From: Hydractinia symbiolongicarpus
Lineage: Eukaryota > Cnidaria > Hydrozoa > Anthoathecata > Hydractiniidae
Direction of reading: 5' to 3'
DNA: 64,000 nt
Assembly: GCF_029227915.1 (NCBI RefSeq)
Contig: NC_079878.1
Coordinates: 21,169,501 to 21,233,500 of the forward strand
Shown here one piece after another: positions 33,502-44,740 of the stretch. Both the position numbers and the translations under genes were made by a program. The notes under the pieces are model-generated. The model saw only the letters and a list, made by a program, of their open reading frames with translations. It had not been told where the DNA came from and did no database searches. The number at the start of each line of letters is the position of its first letter. Within the stretch, counting starts at the first letter, position 1.

Positions 33502-33580
33502 GACGCCGTAGTTTAGTGGTTATAACTCTCGCACTCTGTGCGGGAGATCAGATGTTTGATTCCCCCTGGTGGGGATTCAA
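33502..33580 (+). repeat. tRNA-derived sequence with pol III A and B boxes
   Basis: TAGTTTAGTGG at 33509-33519 fits the A box and TGTTTGATTCC at 33553-33563 fits the B box. Between them is an anticodon-like stem (CTCGC/GCGGG) with a seven-base loop. Loop position 33 is C instead of T, and the acceptor and T stems do not pair well. It is better read as a tRNA-derived SINE or tRNA pseudogene than a working tRNA. Confidence 0.6.
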
Positions 33581-33612
33581 TATAGTAAGTAAATGAGTAA
33601 ATGTTACCATAG

Positions 33613-34611
33613 CAGGCTTTTTCAGGAGAGGCGTGCCATTGCACGCGCACGCCTTGGCACACAACTAAATCGTTTCAGGTGTGTTATTAATCGCACACCT
33701 GAAAAGTAAATACTGAGTTTTGAAAATCAACCTATAAAATCAATTTTGTAGCGTGCGATGGAAGCCCTCGAAATAATGTTTGGAGACTCGTCACGCAAAA
33801 TGTCCACCACATTTCTAGTTCGGTCGGACATGTTTGTAGCTCATTTTGAACTTTTGTCGGACACTTTTAAATCTCATAATTATTGAATAGTCCTGGTCCT
33901 TTTAATCCACGAGCAAGCCTATCTATAGCCAACCTGACTATCCTAGCTAATTCACCGACTCCTGACTTAGTTAAAAGAACTACGTAGACATAAATCTTTT
34001 TTGCCTGGCCCCTTCATCATTGGTAATCAGGTTTTACACAAGAAATCCAGCCATGCGGCTCTTAACTAATGTGGAGGTGAACGCTGACAGAGCAGGGATA
34101 AAGCAAGTCTGCAAAACTGCACTTACAGGCGGAACAGACATTTTATCATGGATTTAATTGTAATCTTCATTTGACAAAAAAATTGAAAACCATAGCAGGT
34201 CCGAATTTAATTGAGTTTTTTCCTTATGCCGCAAGTGTTATTTTTATTCAAACAAGTTTAAAATGAAACCCAAACGAAGTATATTTTTGCCTATTTGCTT
34301 GTGATGACCTGAAAAATAAACACTAAATTTCTGAAAATGACAATAATGTCATGCATACTATTTCGGACATGTAGAAAAGGAAGTAAGATTGAGAGTGTCG
34401 CTATATGTAGATGCTCGATCATCGTGTTTGGGGTTACGATTCAAAACGTCCCCTACTTTTTTACCGTAAAATGAATGCTCAACTAAGATTGACCTTGGAG
34501 CACGTATCGAACGTGTAACATCCTTTGCACGTGCGTTTCACATTGCACGTGTTGCTTTCTTTACACGTGCGAATCATCGCACACCTACTCAAATATTCCT
34601 GAAAAAGCCTG
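33613..34611. mobile_element. Candidate DNA-transposon relic with 15-bp terminal inverted repeats
   Basis: CAGGCTTTTTCAGGA at 33613-33627 is perfectly inverted at 34597-34611, enclosing 999 bases with no convincing ORF. The interior is rich in short palindromes including several CACGTG and TCGCACACCT-type motifs. No 8-bp or shorter target-site duplication was recognised, so the mobile-element reading is tentative. Confidence 0.4.
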
Positions 34612-34837
34612 AGACTTGTTTCCATTACAATGTTGTACATGAAATGAAGATGTAGATTCTGTTTAATTGCTGTAGTTCCCAATAAAAACACAAACTTGGA
34701 GTAGAAAATTTATTTCAATTTTGTAAGAATAAACTGAGGATAATTTGGCGGAATCGGGTGAGGATGCTAGGCTGAAGAGAAGATATTGTCTCAAGCTCAC
34801 GTGCGTGTTCCCAATAAATTTGCTCTTCTCCACATCT

Positions 34838-34962
34838 ACATCTGGAGCTCTTCTCCTAGTAGTGTTCGCTCTTATCCACTACATCCGGAGCTCTTCTCCT
34901 AGTAGTGTTTTCTGGCTTAACTAATCTCTCAATCACATCCGGAGCTCCTCTCCTGTGATTCC
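34838..34962 (+). repeat. Three imperfect tandem units with ACATCCGGAGCTC
   Basis: ACATC(T/C)GGAGCTC(T/C)TCTCCT recurs at 34838, 34881 and 34935 with units of 43 and 54 bases. It starts a GC-richer, CT-rich stretch running to about 35250 that could be part of a retroelement end (inference). Confidence 0.75.
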
Positions 34963-35270
34963 ATTTCCTCTATCATACCTCACAAGAACCTACTCTTTAT
35001 GAGCTCTAGCTTCCTTTGCATTTCACACCTGTTATTAACCTCTTGGTGCACCACCTTTGACTGTCAGCGCCGCATCCCCCTGCTGTTATTTTCCCAGTCA
35101 TCTGTACTGCTCGCGTGGTGCACCGTCGTTCATCTCCTCGCACCTGTACTTAATTCACCATACTCTTCCAGGGGTACACGCACATCTCTACACTTTGTGG
35201 CTGCCCAGGGCAGCCCAGCACCCCAACCAGTTAAATTTAACACATTGACATAATTGAGTAAAGTTGCCAA

Positions 35271-35325
35271 TTGCTTCCACTACTGGACTAAAACCTTGTT
35301 GGTTTTAGTCCAGTAGTGGAAGCAA
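35271..35325. repeat. Perfect hairpin, 25-bp arms and 5-base loop
   Basis: The left arm (35271-35295) starts TTGCTTCCACTACTGG and the right arm (35301-35325) is its exact reverse complement, separated by TTGTT. There is no T run after it and no neighbouring gene end. Confidence 0.95.
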
Positions 35326-35908
35326 TGCCTATAGTGCTCTGCCTATTGTGTGGAACTTGAAATCTGAGAAAGAAGCTTTTGACAAATAGTTAAAGAGATG
35401 TTAGGATTTTTTATAATGTCATCAACCCGTCTCTGAGTTATTTAGCCTCAAAGTCATTGACATCACCAGCATCGAACAAAAGTGAACATGTCCACTTTGG
35501 GTGTTACAGACTTGGCAGATTACTATCAGAAATTAAGGATTAATTTTCAAAATTTTAAGAATATGTTTGAAGAATGATACTTATGCACTAGAAGCTCAAA
35601 TTGTTGAAGTCATCAATGCATAACTGAAAACAAAATTAATCTTGATTTGAGAATTGTATATAAGATATAGTAATTATATACAGTAATTTTCTAATGATAT
35701 ACGTTAAAAAATGTGTTCAAACACTGACGTGTTATTCAAAATAAAAAGTCAAGGTTTGTTTTTACCTCTTATCATAAATACTCCAATATTTTAAAACATT
35801 ACCAACAAACACACCCTACAATTCTTTGGCCTTTGTGACATCAATTATGCAACCATAGTGAATTTAAATGTTAAAGAAAAAGCATGGGCATGAAGTTGCT
35901 GTACTAAA

Positions 35909-38908
35909 CATCATCATCATCATCATTCTCGGCTTAACGTCCGTTTTCCATGCTAGCATGGGTTGGACGGGGTATATTAATGACCCTCTTCCAATCTGAT
36001 CTAGACTGTGTTAGATCTAAACTCAACTTCCTCTCTATCAAGTCTGTCCTTATAACCTCCTGCCAAGTCTTTCTCGGTCTGCCTCTGGGCTTTGCCCCAG
36101 GAACTATCAAGTCTCTACACTTTCTTACCCAATTATCCTCCTCCATTCTTTCCAAGTGCCCCAGCCAATTCAATCTTCTTATCTGGATAACATCTTTAAT
36201 TCTACGGAGACTTAGCCTGCTTCTTAGCTCATCTGAACTCTTTCTGTCTCTCAGACTGGCATTACACATCCACCTAACCATTCTCATATCATTCCTTTCT
36301 AAACGGTCAAGATCTTCCTGCCTCACTGCCCATGTCTCACTACCGTACAACATAACACTTCTTACACAGGCCTCATACAACCTACCTTTTACCTCAATTG
36401 ACAGGACTCTGCTAGTCAATAAAGGAAGTAACTCTCTAAACTTTTTCCAAGCAGAACCTATCCTGCAAGTAACACTTCTTCCAACACCCCCTTCACTGCC
36501 CAACATATCACCTAAGTAACAGAAGTTCTTAACTATCTCTAACGAGCCACTGTTGTACATCATTAAAGCTGGAAATACTTCATTCTCTATAATCTCACCT
36601 TTGCAACGCTTGCATACAAACTGTATGCCAGCTCTTAACCTTCCACTAATACTACTGCACTTCTTATGTACCCAATGCTTGCAAGTCTGACAAAAAATTG
36701 AGTTACTACCAACCCCTTTCCTGCAAACTCCACAAGGCCAATTTCCAACTACAAGGTCACACTTGGCTGCAATGCTACTTATCATGACTTTAGACTTTGC
36801 CGTGTTTACCTTCAGCCCTTTCTCTTCTAGTCCTTTCTTCCACTTCTCAAACTTTTCAACTAATTCTTCCATCGACTCTGCTATGAGAACCAAATCATCT
36901 GCATACAATAACTCCCATGGACAACCTGTTCTGAACTCCATCGACAGCGCTTCTAAGACTAGAATAAACAACAAAGGACTAAGTACAGAACCCTGATGTA
37001 CACCAACATTCACACTAAATTCATCACTAAGTGAATCGTTAATCCTGACACGACTTCTAGCATTGCTGTACATAGACTGAACCATCGTAACTAGCCACTC
37101 ATCCACACCTAATTTTCTCATAGCCCACCAAATAACTTTACGTGGCACTCTATCAAAAGCTTTCTCTAAATCTACAAAGGCAAAATAGAGATTCTTTCTC
37201 TTTTCTAAATACTTTTCCTGAAGCTGTCTGAGTAAAAATATTGCATCTGGAGTGCCACGCCCTGGAACAAAACCAAATTGCATCTTATCTATATCAATTC
37301 TTTCTCTAAGTAACTTATCAATCACTCTTTCAATAACTTTCATTACTTGATCAACCAACTTTAAACCTCTATAGTTACCCCTTTCTAATGCATCACCCTT
37401 GCCCTTGAAACAATTCACTATTACACTCGACTGCCACTCACTCGGAATAGCACCATCCTTTATAATCTGGTTAGCAAGACTTGTAATAAGCTCAACTCCA
37501 ATATATCCAGATGCTTTTACCATCTCTGCAACAATACCTGATACTCCTGCAGCCTTGCCAATCTTCAATTTCCTAATAGCCTCCACTACCCATTCTGTCT
37601 TGATCTGCATAGCTGGCCCTTCTACGACATCATCATCAGACAAATTATCCTCGTCCCAATCAAACTCAGTGTTAAGCAACCTCTGATAATGATTCTTCCA
37701 AGCTACCCTTTTCTCCTCCTCTGTGCTAGCCAAAACACCTTCATCATTACGTATACACTTCTCACCTACAATATCTTGATTAGTCTTCTTCATTTGCTTT
37801 GCTATCTTGAATACCTCATTGCGCTGGTCTTCCCTTCTTAACACATCTGCAAATCTGTTTCTCTCTGCTTCTGATTTTGCCTTATACACTGCTGTACGAG
37901 CGCGACGCTTAGCTTCTAAGTAAATATTTTTACTACCACCTGACTTCCACTCTTTCCAAAGTTTCCTCTTTTCCTTTATACACTGGTCAACCTCATTATT
38001 CCACCACCAGGTCTGTCTATGGCTAGCTGGTCCTTTCGTCCACCCACAGGTATCATCAGAAGCTTCTAGAAGACAATTCTTCAAAGTAGTCCAAGTACTT
38101 TCAACATTGTCACTATCACATTGACTATTGTAGGCTAACTGCTGAACTTTTGCACTAAATTGTCTTGCTACAATCTCTTCCTTCAGCTTCCAGACTTTTC
38201 GACGGGGCCTGTACTTTCCCTTGGCTTCTTTGACACTCTTCAAGATAATATCACAAACCAGCAACTTATGCTGGGAAACACACTCTTCCCCCGATATAAC
38301 TTTCACGTCCTTCACCACTTTCTTGTCTGACTTTCTAACCAAAAAGTAATCTATCTGTGTCTTACAACCACCTGACTCATATGTTATCAGCCTACTCTGT
38401 CTCTTACTGAATGATGTGTTGCAAACCACCATGTCCATTGCCATTCCAAACTCCAGCAATCTCTCCCCTTCCTTATTTCTGCTCCCAAATCCATAGCCTC
38501 CATGCACACCTCTATAACCTTCAGATGACTTCCCAACATGACCATTAAAGTCGCCGCCCACCATGACAAGTTCAGTGTCTCCAAACTTTGATGTGACTGC
38601 TATTAACTCATCATAAAACTTATCTTTATCTTCCTCACTGAGTCCACACTGTGGAGCATAAACTGACAGAAAAGTGACAATCCTATTACCTATCAAAAAC
38701 TTTATCACTATAATACGACTATTAACACGCATAATATCTATTACTTTTTCTACCCACTTCTCCGCAACGAATATGCCAACTCCTCCATATCCATCACTAT
38801 TACCAATCCAAAAAAGCTTATACCTTGCCCTCCTACCTTCCACAAATCTCACTGAAGCTCCTCTCCACCTAACTTCCTGAACACAACACATATCAACAGA
38901 TCTACGTT
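35909..38908 (-). mobile_element. RTE-like LINE, 5'-truncated, with an intact ORF
   Basis: The element is read on the minus strand and ends at a (ATG)6 tail (35909-35926 on the + strand). A simple-repeat 3' end of this kind is typical of RTE-type LINEs. Homology stops abruptly at about 38908, inside the N-terminal part of the endonuclease. A candidate target-site duplication flanks it: CTGTACTAAA at 35899-35908 and CTGTAAAAAA at 38909-38918, with one mismatch. The intact frame suggests a relatively recent insertion. Confidence 0.8.
35934..38891 (-). CDS. RTE-like LINE endonuclease/reverse transcriptase, 985 codons, N-terminus missing
   Basis: One uninterrupted frame encodes an apurinic-like endonuclease (about residues 1-230: CCVQEVRWRG, VMVGGDFNGHVG, TQIDYFLV), a linker, then reverse transcriptase (about 440-690: GFVPGRGTPDAIFLLRQL, FVDLEKAFDRVPR, GVHQGSVLSPLLF, catalytic YADDLVL). 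At about 715-765 sits a PHD-like Cys/His insert (CGVCRKGVG, CQTCKHWVHKKC, CKRC), followed by the C-terminal region (LYGSETWAVR, RRLNWLGHLERM, KPRGRPRKTW). The frame is open upstream of the first ATG and matches the usual ERRSVD context, so the true start was lost by 5' truncation. The enzyme domains look intact, but the missing endonuclease N-terminus makes autonomous retrotransposition unlikely. Confidence 0.88.
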   Translation of the reverse strand: MCCVQEVRWRGASVRFVEGRRARYKLFWIGNSDGYGGVGIFVAEKWVEKVIDIMRVNSRIIVIKFLIGNRIVTFLSVYAPQCGLSEEDKDKFYDELIAVTSKFGDTELVMVGGDFNGHVGKSSEGYRGVHGGYGFGSRNKEGERLLEFGMAMDMVVCNTSFSKRQSRLITYESGGCKTQIDYFLVRKSDKKVVKDVKVISGEECVSQHKLLVCDIILKSVKEAKGKYRPRRKVWKLKEEIVARQFSAKVQQLAYNSQCDSDNVESTWTTLKNCLLEASDDTCGWTKGPASHRQTWWWNNEVDQCIKEKRKLWKEWKSGGSKNIYLEAKRRARTAVYKAKSEAERNRFADVLRREDQRNEVFKIAKQMKKTNQDIVGEKCIRNDEGVLASTEEEKRVAWKNHYQRLLNTEFDWDEDNLSDDDVVEGPAMQIKTEWVVEAIRKLKIGKAAGVSGIVAEMVKASGYIGVELITSLANQIIKDGAIPSEWQSSVIVNCFKGKGDALERGNYRGLKLVDQVMKVIERVIDKLLRERIDIDKMQFGFVPGRGTPDAIFLLRQLQEKYLEKRKNLYFAFVDLEKAFDRVPRKVIWWAMRKLGVDEWLVTMVQSMYSNARSRVRINDSLSDEFSVNVGVHQGSVLSPLLFILVLEALSMEFRTGCPWELLYADDLVLIAESMEELVEKFEKWKKGLEEKGLKVNTAKSKVMISSIAAKCDLVVGNWPCGVCRKGVGSNSIFCQTCKHWVHKKCSSISGRLRAGIQFVCKRCKGEIIENEVFPALMMYNSGSLEIVKNFCYLGDMLGSEGGVGRSVTCRIGSAWKKFRELLPLLTSRVLSIEVKGRLYEACVRSVMLYGSETWAVRQEDLDRLERNDMRMVRWMCNASLRDRKSSDELRSRLSLRRIKDVIQIRRLNWLGHLERMEEDNWVRKCRDLIVPGAKPRGRPRKTWQEVIRTDLIERKLSLDLTQSRSDWKRVINIPRPTHASMENGR

Positions 38909-39117
38909 CTGTAAAAAACAGATTTTTCCAGAATATAAGAAAAAAATTGTTTTAGTCATTTCAGAAGGACAAGATTCATACCAACTGCATTTGCATCATT
39001 TACAAACAAAATAAAGTTTTCTGGGTAAGCTTGTATAAGCCCTATATGTTTACTTACAAAATCTGATTGCGTACTGACATATAGGGTTGTCAGCAAAAAA
39101 TTAAGAGTCATTTTAGC

Positions 39118-39185
39118 AAAAAAAATTATGTTAATCAACTCACCTTTAAAATATCTACACATTGATAAAGTTTGAATGCACATCT
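39118..39185 (-). repeat. R2 dispersed repeat, copy 3 (inverted)
   Basis: Reads TTATGTTAATCAACTCACC, then ATCTACACATTGATAAAGTT. It is followed at 39342-39385 by sequence matching the right end of the MITE-like element at 20510-20550. Confidence 0.65.
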
Positions 39186-39849
39186 CTTAACATGTACGAA
39201 ATTACTGATGACAGAAAATGTCAAAAATTACTATTCCTTAAATATGACATTGTAAATACAGTATAATTAAATGTGACAGTTTTTGAATGTGAATATCTTA
39301 AAACGAAAAGAGCTTTTCAAAAAATTTAAAAAGGCTTGTTAGCCAACCTTTTAAACTCTATAATATAAGGCCAGTCTTTTTATACTGCAAGTTCCGTTTA
39401 ACCAAATCTTGATTACAACTAAAATTTGATCAAAATCTCCTGGAATATGAGATGTCATTTAAATTACCATAAAAACCATGACAAATTTATAAGATATATT
39501 TTTTTTGGAATTCAATTTGTTTTTAGGTGTGGTTTTGATCTATGTGTTACAGATGTTAGAGAATCTACATTGCTTTAAAATGGGTAAGTGCTTACAAACT
39601 TTTATTGACAGTTTGATTATATTTATTTACGAAAACAAAAACACTTGGATATGTACTTACAGTTATGATTTGGTTCAAACTAAAAATGTTATGTTTGTTA
39701 TGTAATGTTACTGTTCTATATCAATCAGATGAAAACTGTGTAAAAAAAGTAAAAACATAATTTTATTACTTTATACAACTTTAGGTTTAAAGAAATAAGT
39801 ATTATGGAAAACAACTTTCGTGGTATCTCATGATAACTTATAATAACTT

Positions 39850-40275
39850 ATCTATATAATAATACGCTAGGTGTGTCTGTCTGTGTGTCTGTGACAGGCA
39901 AAGTGGATGTGTTCGTTTTTCTTTGATGTAGCCGAAAAATGCATGTCTTATTTGTTAAATTTTATGACGTTACAGCGTGACGTCAATAACACTACTTTAA
40001 CGTCAATATCAAAACTTTTGGGTTTTGACAGGATATTGCTGATGTCAGCAAAATGTTTAAACCCTTATATCTCATTAACCGCTCATCAAAAGCACATGAT
40101 CATATACATTTTCTTGATCAGCAGTTTAAGCTCTACACAATAGAGGCAACGTGGAAACAAGGTTCTAATTTTTTTGTGGATGGATTGCTGACGTCATCAA
40201 AATTCAAATGACGCTTCCTTTTTATTTTTATCATGCCTCAGTGGATTTTTCCACGGGCTTTATCGACTAGTAATA
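39850..40275 (+). repeat. R1-related dispersed repeat, copy 2, longer form
   Basis: Starts with a GTCTGTCTGTGTGTCTGTG tract and ends with GGATTTTTCCACGGGCT followed by CGACTAG, matching the ends of the copy at 51195-51335. The interior differs and has no convincing coding potential. Confidence 0.5.
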
Positions 40276-40594
40276 AATAATTCATATACCAGTTGAAAAG
40301 GCCTTTGGAAAAATCTACTTATTCTGGTGATGTTTAGCAAATACCCATATAATAGCAGAAGCAATTTTTTAGGAATGTGTTTAGCTGTCACTTTTATTGT
40401 GTGATCAAAAAATTATATAGATGATATGTTTGCTTTTGATAAATAGTTGCAGAGATTTTGAGGTTTTAAAGGTTTCTGATGATGTTATAAACCTGTCAGT
40501 TCAGAATCAGATAAGTTGGCCTGACTAGGGCAAAGTGGATGCATTTATTGTTGTACTCAATAATCAACCATGTAATGTAATGCCAAAGATGGTT

Positions 40595-40840
40595 AATCCT
40601 TAACGATAATGATAATGGTGATGGTAATGTAATAGAGTGATAGAGACACGGAAATGATTTTAATGAGGATGGTGATAGTGATGGCATCGTTGTTGGTGAG
40701 GATGGTTATAGTGAAGTTGATCATGGTGATGGGGTGATGGTGGTGACAGCAATGGTGATACTGATGGTAAAAATGAAAATCGTACTGGTAATGTAATGAG
40801 GTTAAGGGTGATGGTGATGACTATGGCAGTGGCAATGGTA
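40595..40840 (+). repeat. GATGGT-rich imperfect simple repeat
   Basis: Irregular runs of GATGGTGAT-like triplets with interruptions cover about 245 bases. ORFs across it (His-rich on the minus strand) are composition artefacts. Confidence 0.8.
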
Positions 40841-41252
40841 TAGGTCATTGTTGCAAAAAATTGTTGATTGATTTCGTTTTTGGACGAATAAAACTTTATT
40901 TATTGAGTTGCAAGCATAGTTGGCAGAGGGATCAGAACCCGCTTCTCCCCCCACTATTTTTAAAACATCCCTCCTTAGGAACCCCACCCTTCTTATTTTA
41001 AGAGTTACCTGTGAACGGATCTTTTTCTTAGTTATGGCATTAGTGGTACATCTAAACCTAAAAGATATAATAAACACAATGACAATCTTGTCACTGCATT
41101 CTCTCTCAATAAAACAAAATCATAAAATATTTTCAACAAAAGAAACTGCAAAAAGCAGAAACACAATGTAAGAATGTTTTTAAAGACAATGTCGTCAAAC
41201 ATTTGAAAGTGTCATTTGGCATACTGTTATATTTGTTCTAATTAGCCAAAAC

Positions 41253-42470
41253 TCAACAGTACTTCAACTGTTCTCTACCAGATAGTATACGAAGCAATTT
41301 TTCAGCTGAAGCAGTGCCTTTCGTAAGGCAGTCAGCAATCTGATCATTTGGTTTCGTAAGAATGAGTTCCCTGATTTCTCCTTTTTCGACCATCTCACAA
41401 AGTGCACAAATATCAATATACAATCGTTTATCTTCTATGGCGTTGGTATTTTTAACTGCTTCGACAAGCGATTTTTTGTCTGATATACAAATAATAGGTA
41501 TATCAACTGAAAAAATCTCTTAAATTAGGGATCTATAAACATAGCACCCGTGGCGCTTTTAACTGCACGTTTTAACTTTGAGATTTCCAAATAAGTGGGG
41601 CAATTTTGATTTCACCATGAAGTAGCAGAACAAAACCACTTTGTGAGCCACCATTAATTAAATTTCCATGTGATGCATCACTGAAAAGTATGAGCGATGA
41701 TACTTTAACATCTCCAGTGATTGAAATAACAATCTTTACTACAGTTTGCTGCAGATGTTTGAGCTGCTTGTTATCTCTACGAGTGTCAGCAACTGTTCCA
41801 TGTTATATGCGAGTGCTTTAATCACAGGCAACATGAGCAGCATCAGGTCTAGTTTGTTTTGCTGCCCATTGAATTTGACTAACTAAGGCTTCATTTTTGT
41901 AGACCTAATATTGATAAAATTAATTGGTGGAAAGTTACTAATGTAATTATGTTGATTCATAATTACTGCACCACGCTCTTGTTCAATTTCTAATGCCAAT
42001 AGGTTAAACGACTTGGAGTTCTCTTTACTAAGTGAGAATGTTTTATCTAAATGTGCAATGACAGTGTCATGAAACAAATCACTTCCAACGAAGAAGCAAT
42101 CGTCAACATGACAGCAAATTGTACCTTCAGGTGAAGTTTCTTTTCTCCAGAGAATTAATGCATTGTTATAAATGCTTCTTGTACGTAGCTCCAACTTTAT
42201 TGAATCTGTTGGATTATGTCTCATACCAAGCGCAAGAAGTGTCACACAAACCATAAACAAGTGTTTTTAGTTTCCACAACTTGTCTGTGTTAGCTTCTGG
42301 TGGCGGAAGAAGATGTACAGCTCTATCAATCTTGGCACCTTGAGAAACGCAGCTTTAACATCAAGAGTGTTAATTCTCCATCCATGGGTTGCACCAATAT
42401 CACACTCAAGACGAAAGTTCTTCTTATTTACAGTTGAGGAGTCGGTTTGTTTACCAAGTGTCCTTATCAA
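41253..42470 (-). pseudogene. Copia reverse transcriptase and RNase H relic
   Basis: The upper segment reads HGWRINTLDVKAAFLK (RT motif A) and continues to ELYIFFRHQK. The lower segment has the catalytic block as ICCHVDDCFFVGS with valine-Asp-Asp, and ends near 41883. The final block, ending in a TGA at 41253-41255, reads DQIADCLTKGTAS then LLRILSG, the usual RNase H C-terminus. Frames differ between blocks. Confidence 0.85.
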
Positions 42471-43199
42471 AACCTTAAGCCACTAATTGTGCTTTAATTT
42501 CTGTTTTACAATCATGTCTTTTCTCAGTTATCACCCAACGTGTTGTGATTATGTCTTGCCCTTTGTCTTCAACTTCATAAACATTGTAATCACGCCATTT
42601 ATTTAGTTATTTATGTTGAGCTTCACTAACATCACATGATGTTTCTACAATATATACTGACTCTGTGTTTACCTTTTCCAAAATGATTTCAAAGTCAATT
42701 GATTTCATTGCTTTGGTTTTAACATCTTTGAGGTTCAACCAATTCTTATATGTCCCAACTCCAAATTTTCCTACTTTACCAGCACAACTAACAACTATAA
42801 ATTCAGAGAGTTTATTAGTATCAGGATCAATAAACCTAACTTTGTCCCTGATTTTTCAAAAGGTCACTGTCAATGACTGTTCATTGCAAGGTGTTCACCA
42901 ACTTCTTGCTCAATGCTTGATTTATGTGTTGTTTCAACCTGAGCATGGGAAGTAACAGGGGTCTCATTTGTATTTATGGCATGATCACTAGGCATGTCAT
43001 CAAGTACAACTTCTGATGATGTGTTGATATCAAAATCGTTTACGCTTTCGAGCAACCCATTCGCTACACTGTTTGGAATCTCATCAACCCAAATCTTCTT
43101 TTTCGGTTGTAGTTTTCTTCACCTGAGTGCTTTCATTTGTGCTTTCCTGCCAACTATGGTGCCCCTTTACTGATTGCAACTGACAAGTACTTACTCAAA

Positions 43200-44465
43200 C
43201 ATAAGTTCCTCTACGTTTAACAAGGACCTGCTTTTCATCAATGCCAAGGACTACACCAGGTCCTCTCCACTTTTTTTCTCCATGTCGCTTAAAGTATACA
43301 AATTCACCATTGTAAAAATATTTGCTAGTAGATGTTCGTGTTTATGACCGAGTCCTGTTTTAATTCAGGGCATTCATATGATTTGCAATTAATTGACTGG
43401 GTGTAACTGTGTGAAGAGCAGGAAGCTTGGCTGTAAGCACAGATGGGAGATTGGGACTGAATCCACGGTTATTATGCAACACATTCTTAGCACAAGTGGC
43501 CCATGTAAGTGCATTTTTAACAGAACAACTAGTATTGTCGAAAATTTTTCAAAATCATATCTTTCAGGATGGCATTATGAAGCTCACATACATCATTTGA
43601 CCATGGAGCTGCTTCTGCTGCTGTTGTATAAACTCTTGTGTTTAACAGTTCTGCTACATCTCTTAAGAGCTCATTGTTGAACTCCCCTCCATTGTCTGAA
43701 AAAATCGAGTTTGATGTTCCAAAAATAGCAACCCAGTGTTTGAAAATTGTGTCTATGATAATTTCCTTATTCTTGGATTTGATAGTTGTTGATGCACTGT
43801 ATCTAGAGAACACATCAATCATATGAAGTATGGTTAACTTTTTATGATTAACTGTCAGGAATTTTAGGTCTATGGCAAGACATTCATGGACATCTGCGGC
43901 TAATGGTAGTGAGAAAATTGGCCTTGATCGAGCCTTTATATATCTACTACATGTGTTACAAGAGTTTGTAACATTGTCAATTTGCTGAAATAATTCTTTA
44001 TCTTTAACATTTGTATCTTGGAGAAGAGTTTTCGGTTTGCTGCTGTCTATGGGATATCCAAACTGCTTGTGAAGCTTTGCAGCTATTTTACATTTTTCTT
44101 CAGGTGATTTTACTAACTCTGGTGGAATTTTCATGAAATGTCTCTGTCAAACATTGTAACTTTATCATTAACAAAATCAAGTTGGTTATTGGCTGCTTTC
44201 AGACTCTGTTTTAATAATAATAATGGTAGTTCGCAATCAACAACATCAGTAAGAATATGGGCTTGCATTCCAGCCATATTAACAGGGATATTAACTTGTT
44301 TAACTGAGGGGAAGCTTCCACCTGGCCCAAATTTAAAGGACTTGTTACTCTTACTTTCAGCTAAAGCTGTCCCTTCTGGCAAAGTGTCTATGTAACAGTC
44401 AAGCCAATTTTTACCACAAACTGTTCATGAACATCCTGAGTCTAGTAAAGCACAATTCAAAGACT
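43200..44465 (-). pseudogene. Copia protease and integrase relic
   Basis: Near 44430-44455 the minus frame reads CALLDSGCS, the DSG active-site context of Copia protease, followed immediately by an in-frame TGA and then TVCGKNWLDC. The 201-codon frame at 44134-43529 holds a Cys pair (CNTCSRYIKARSR), IDLKFLT and the catalytic FSDNGGEF, with the Glu region in an EAAPWSNDVCELHN context. The integrase C-terminal block (VYFKRHGEKKWRGPG) lies near 43320-43240. Confidence 0.8.
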
Positions 44466-44740
44466 CAGGCACGACTTGCTCCATAAAGCATTGTTCCAAA
44501 CCCTTTGCAAAAAACTGCACATGTACTTCATCCTGTCCTTTGCTTTCTTTATTCTTATCAGTCATTCATGAAATGCATTATAGATTTGCAATGGTGACCT
44601 TGCAATGGATGTCCATTAGGACCATTAGGATTGTACTGGCTTCTTCTAGCACTGAAATATTATCCACCTCTGCCACGTCCACAAGTGTTCCAATTGTTAA
44701 AACGTTGTCTGTCAAACTTTTGACCATCTCACTCAACACC

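Larger units (their letters stand above)
41253..44740 (-). mobile_element. Decayed Copia-type LTR retrotransposon
   Basis: On the minus strand, from high to low coordinates, relics of gag zinc knuckle (about 44580-44700), protease (about 44430-44460), integrase (44134-43529, with C-terminal part near 43330-43200), reverse transcriptase (42470-41883) and RNase H ending at 41253 follow the Copia order (integrase before reverse transcriptase). Many stops and frameshifts are present. No complete LTRs were found. A 35-base near-duplicate (CTAAAAGATATAATAAACA core) at about 41051 and 44931 flanks the element and may be an LTR remnant. Confidence 0.85.

Noticed and set aside
33502-33580. Functional tRNA gene
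   Set aside because: Position 33 is not T, acceptor and T stems pair poorly, and no clear anticodon identity emerges.
40496-40848. His/Ser-rich minus-strand ORFs
   Set aside because: They are products of the GATGGT-rich simple repeat.
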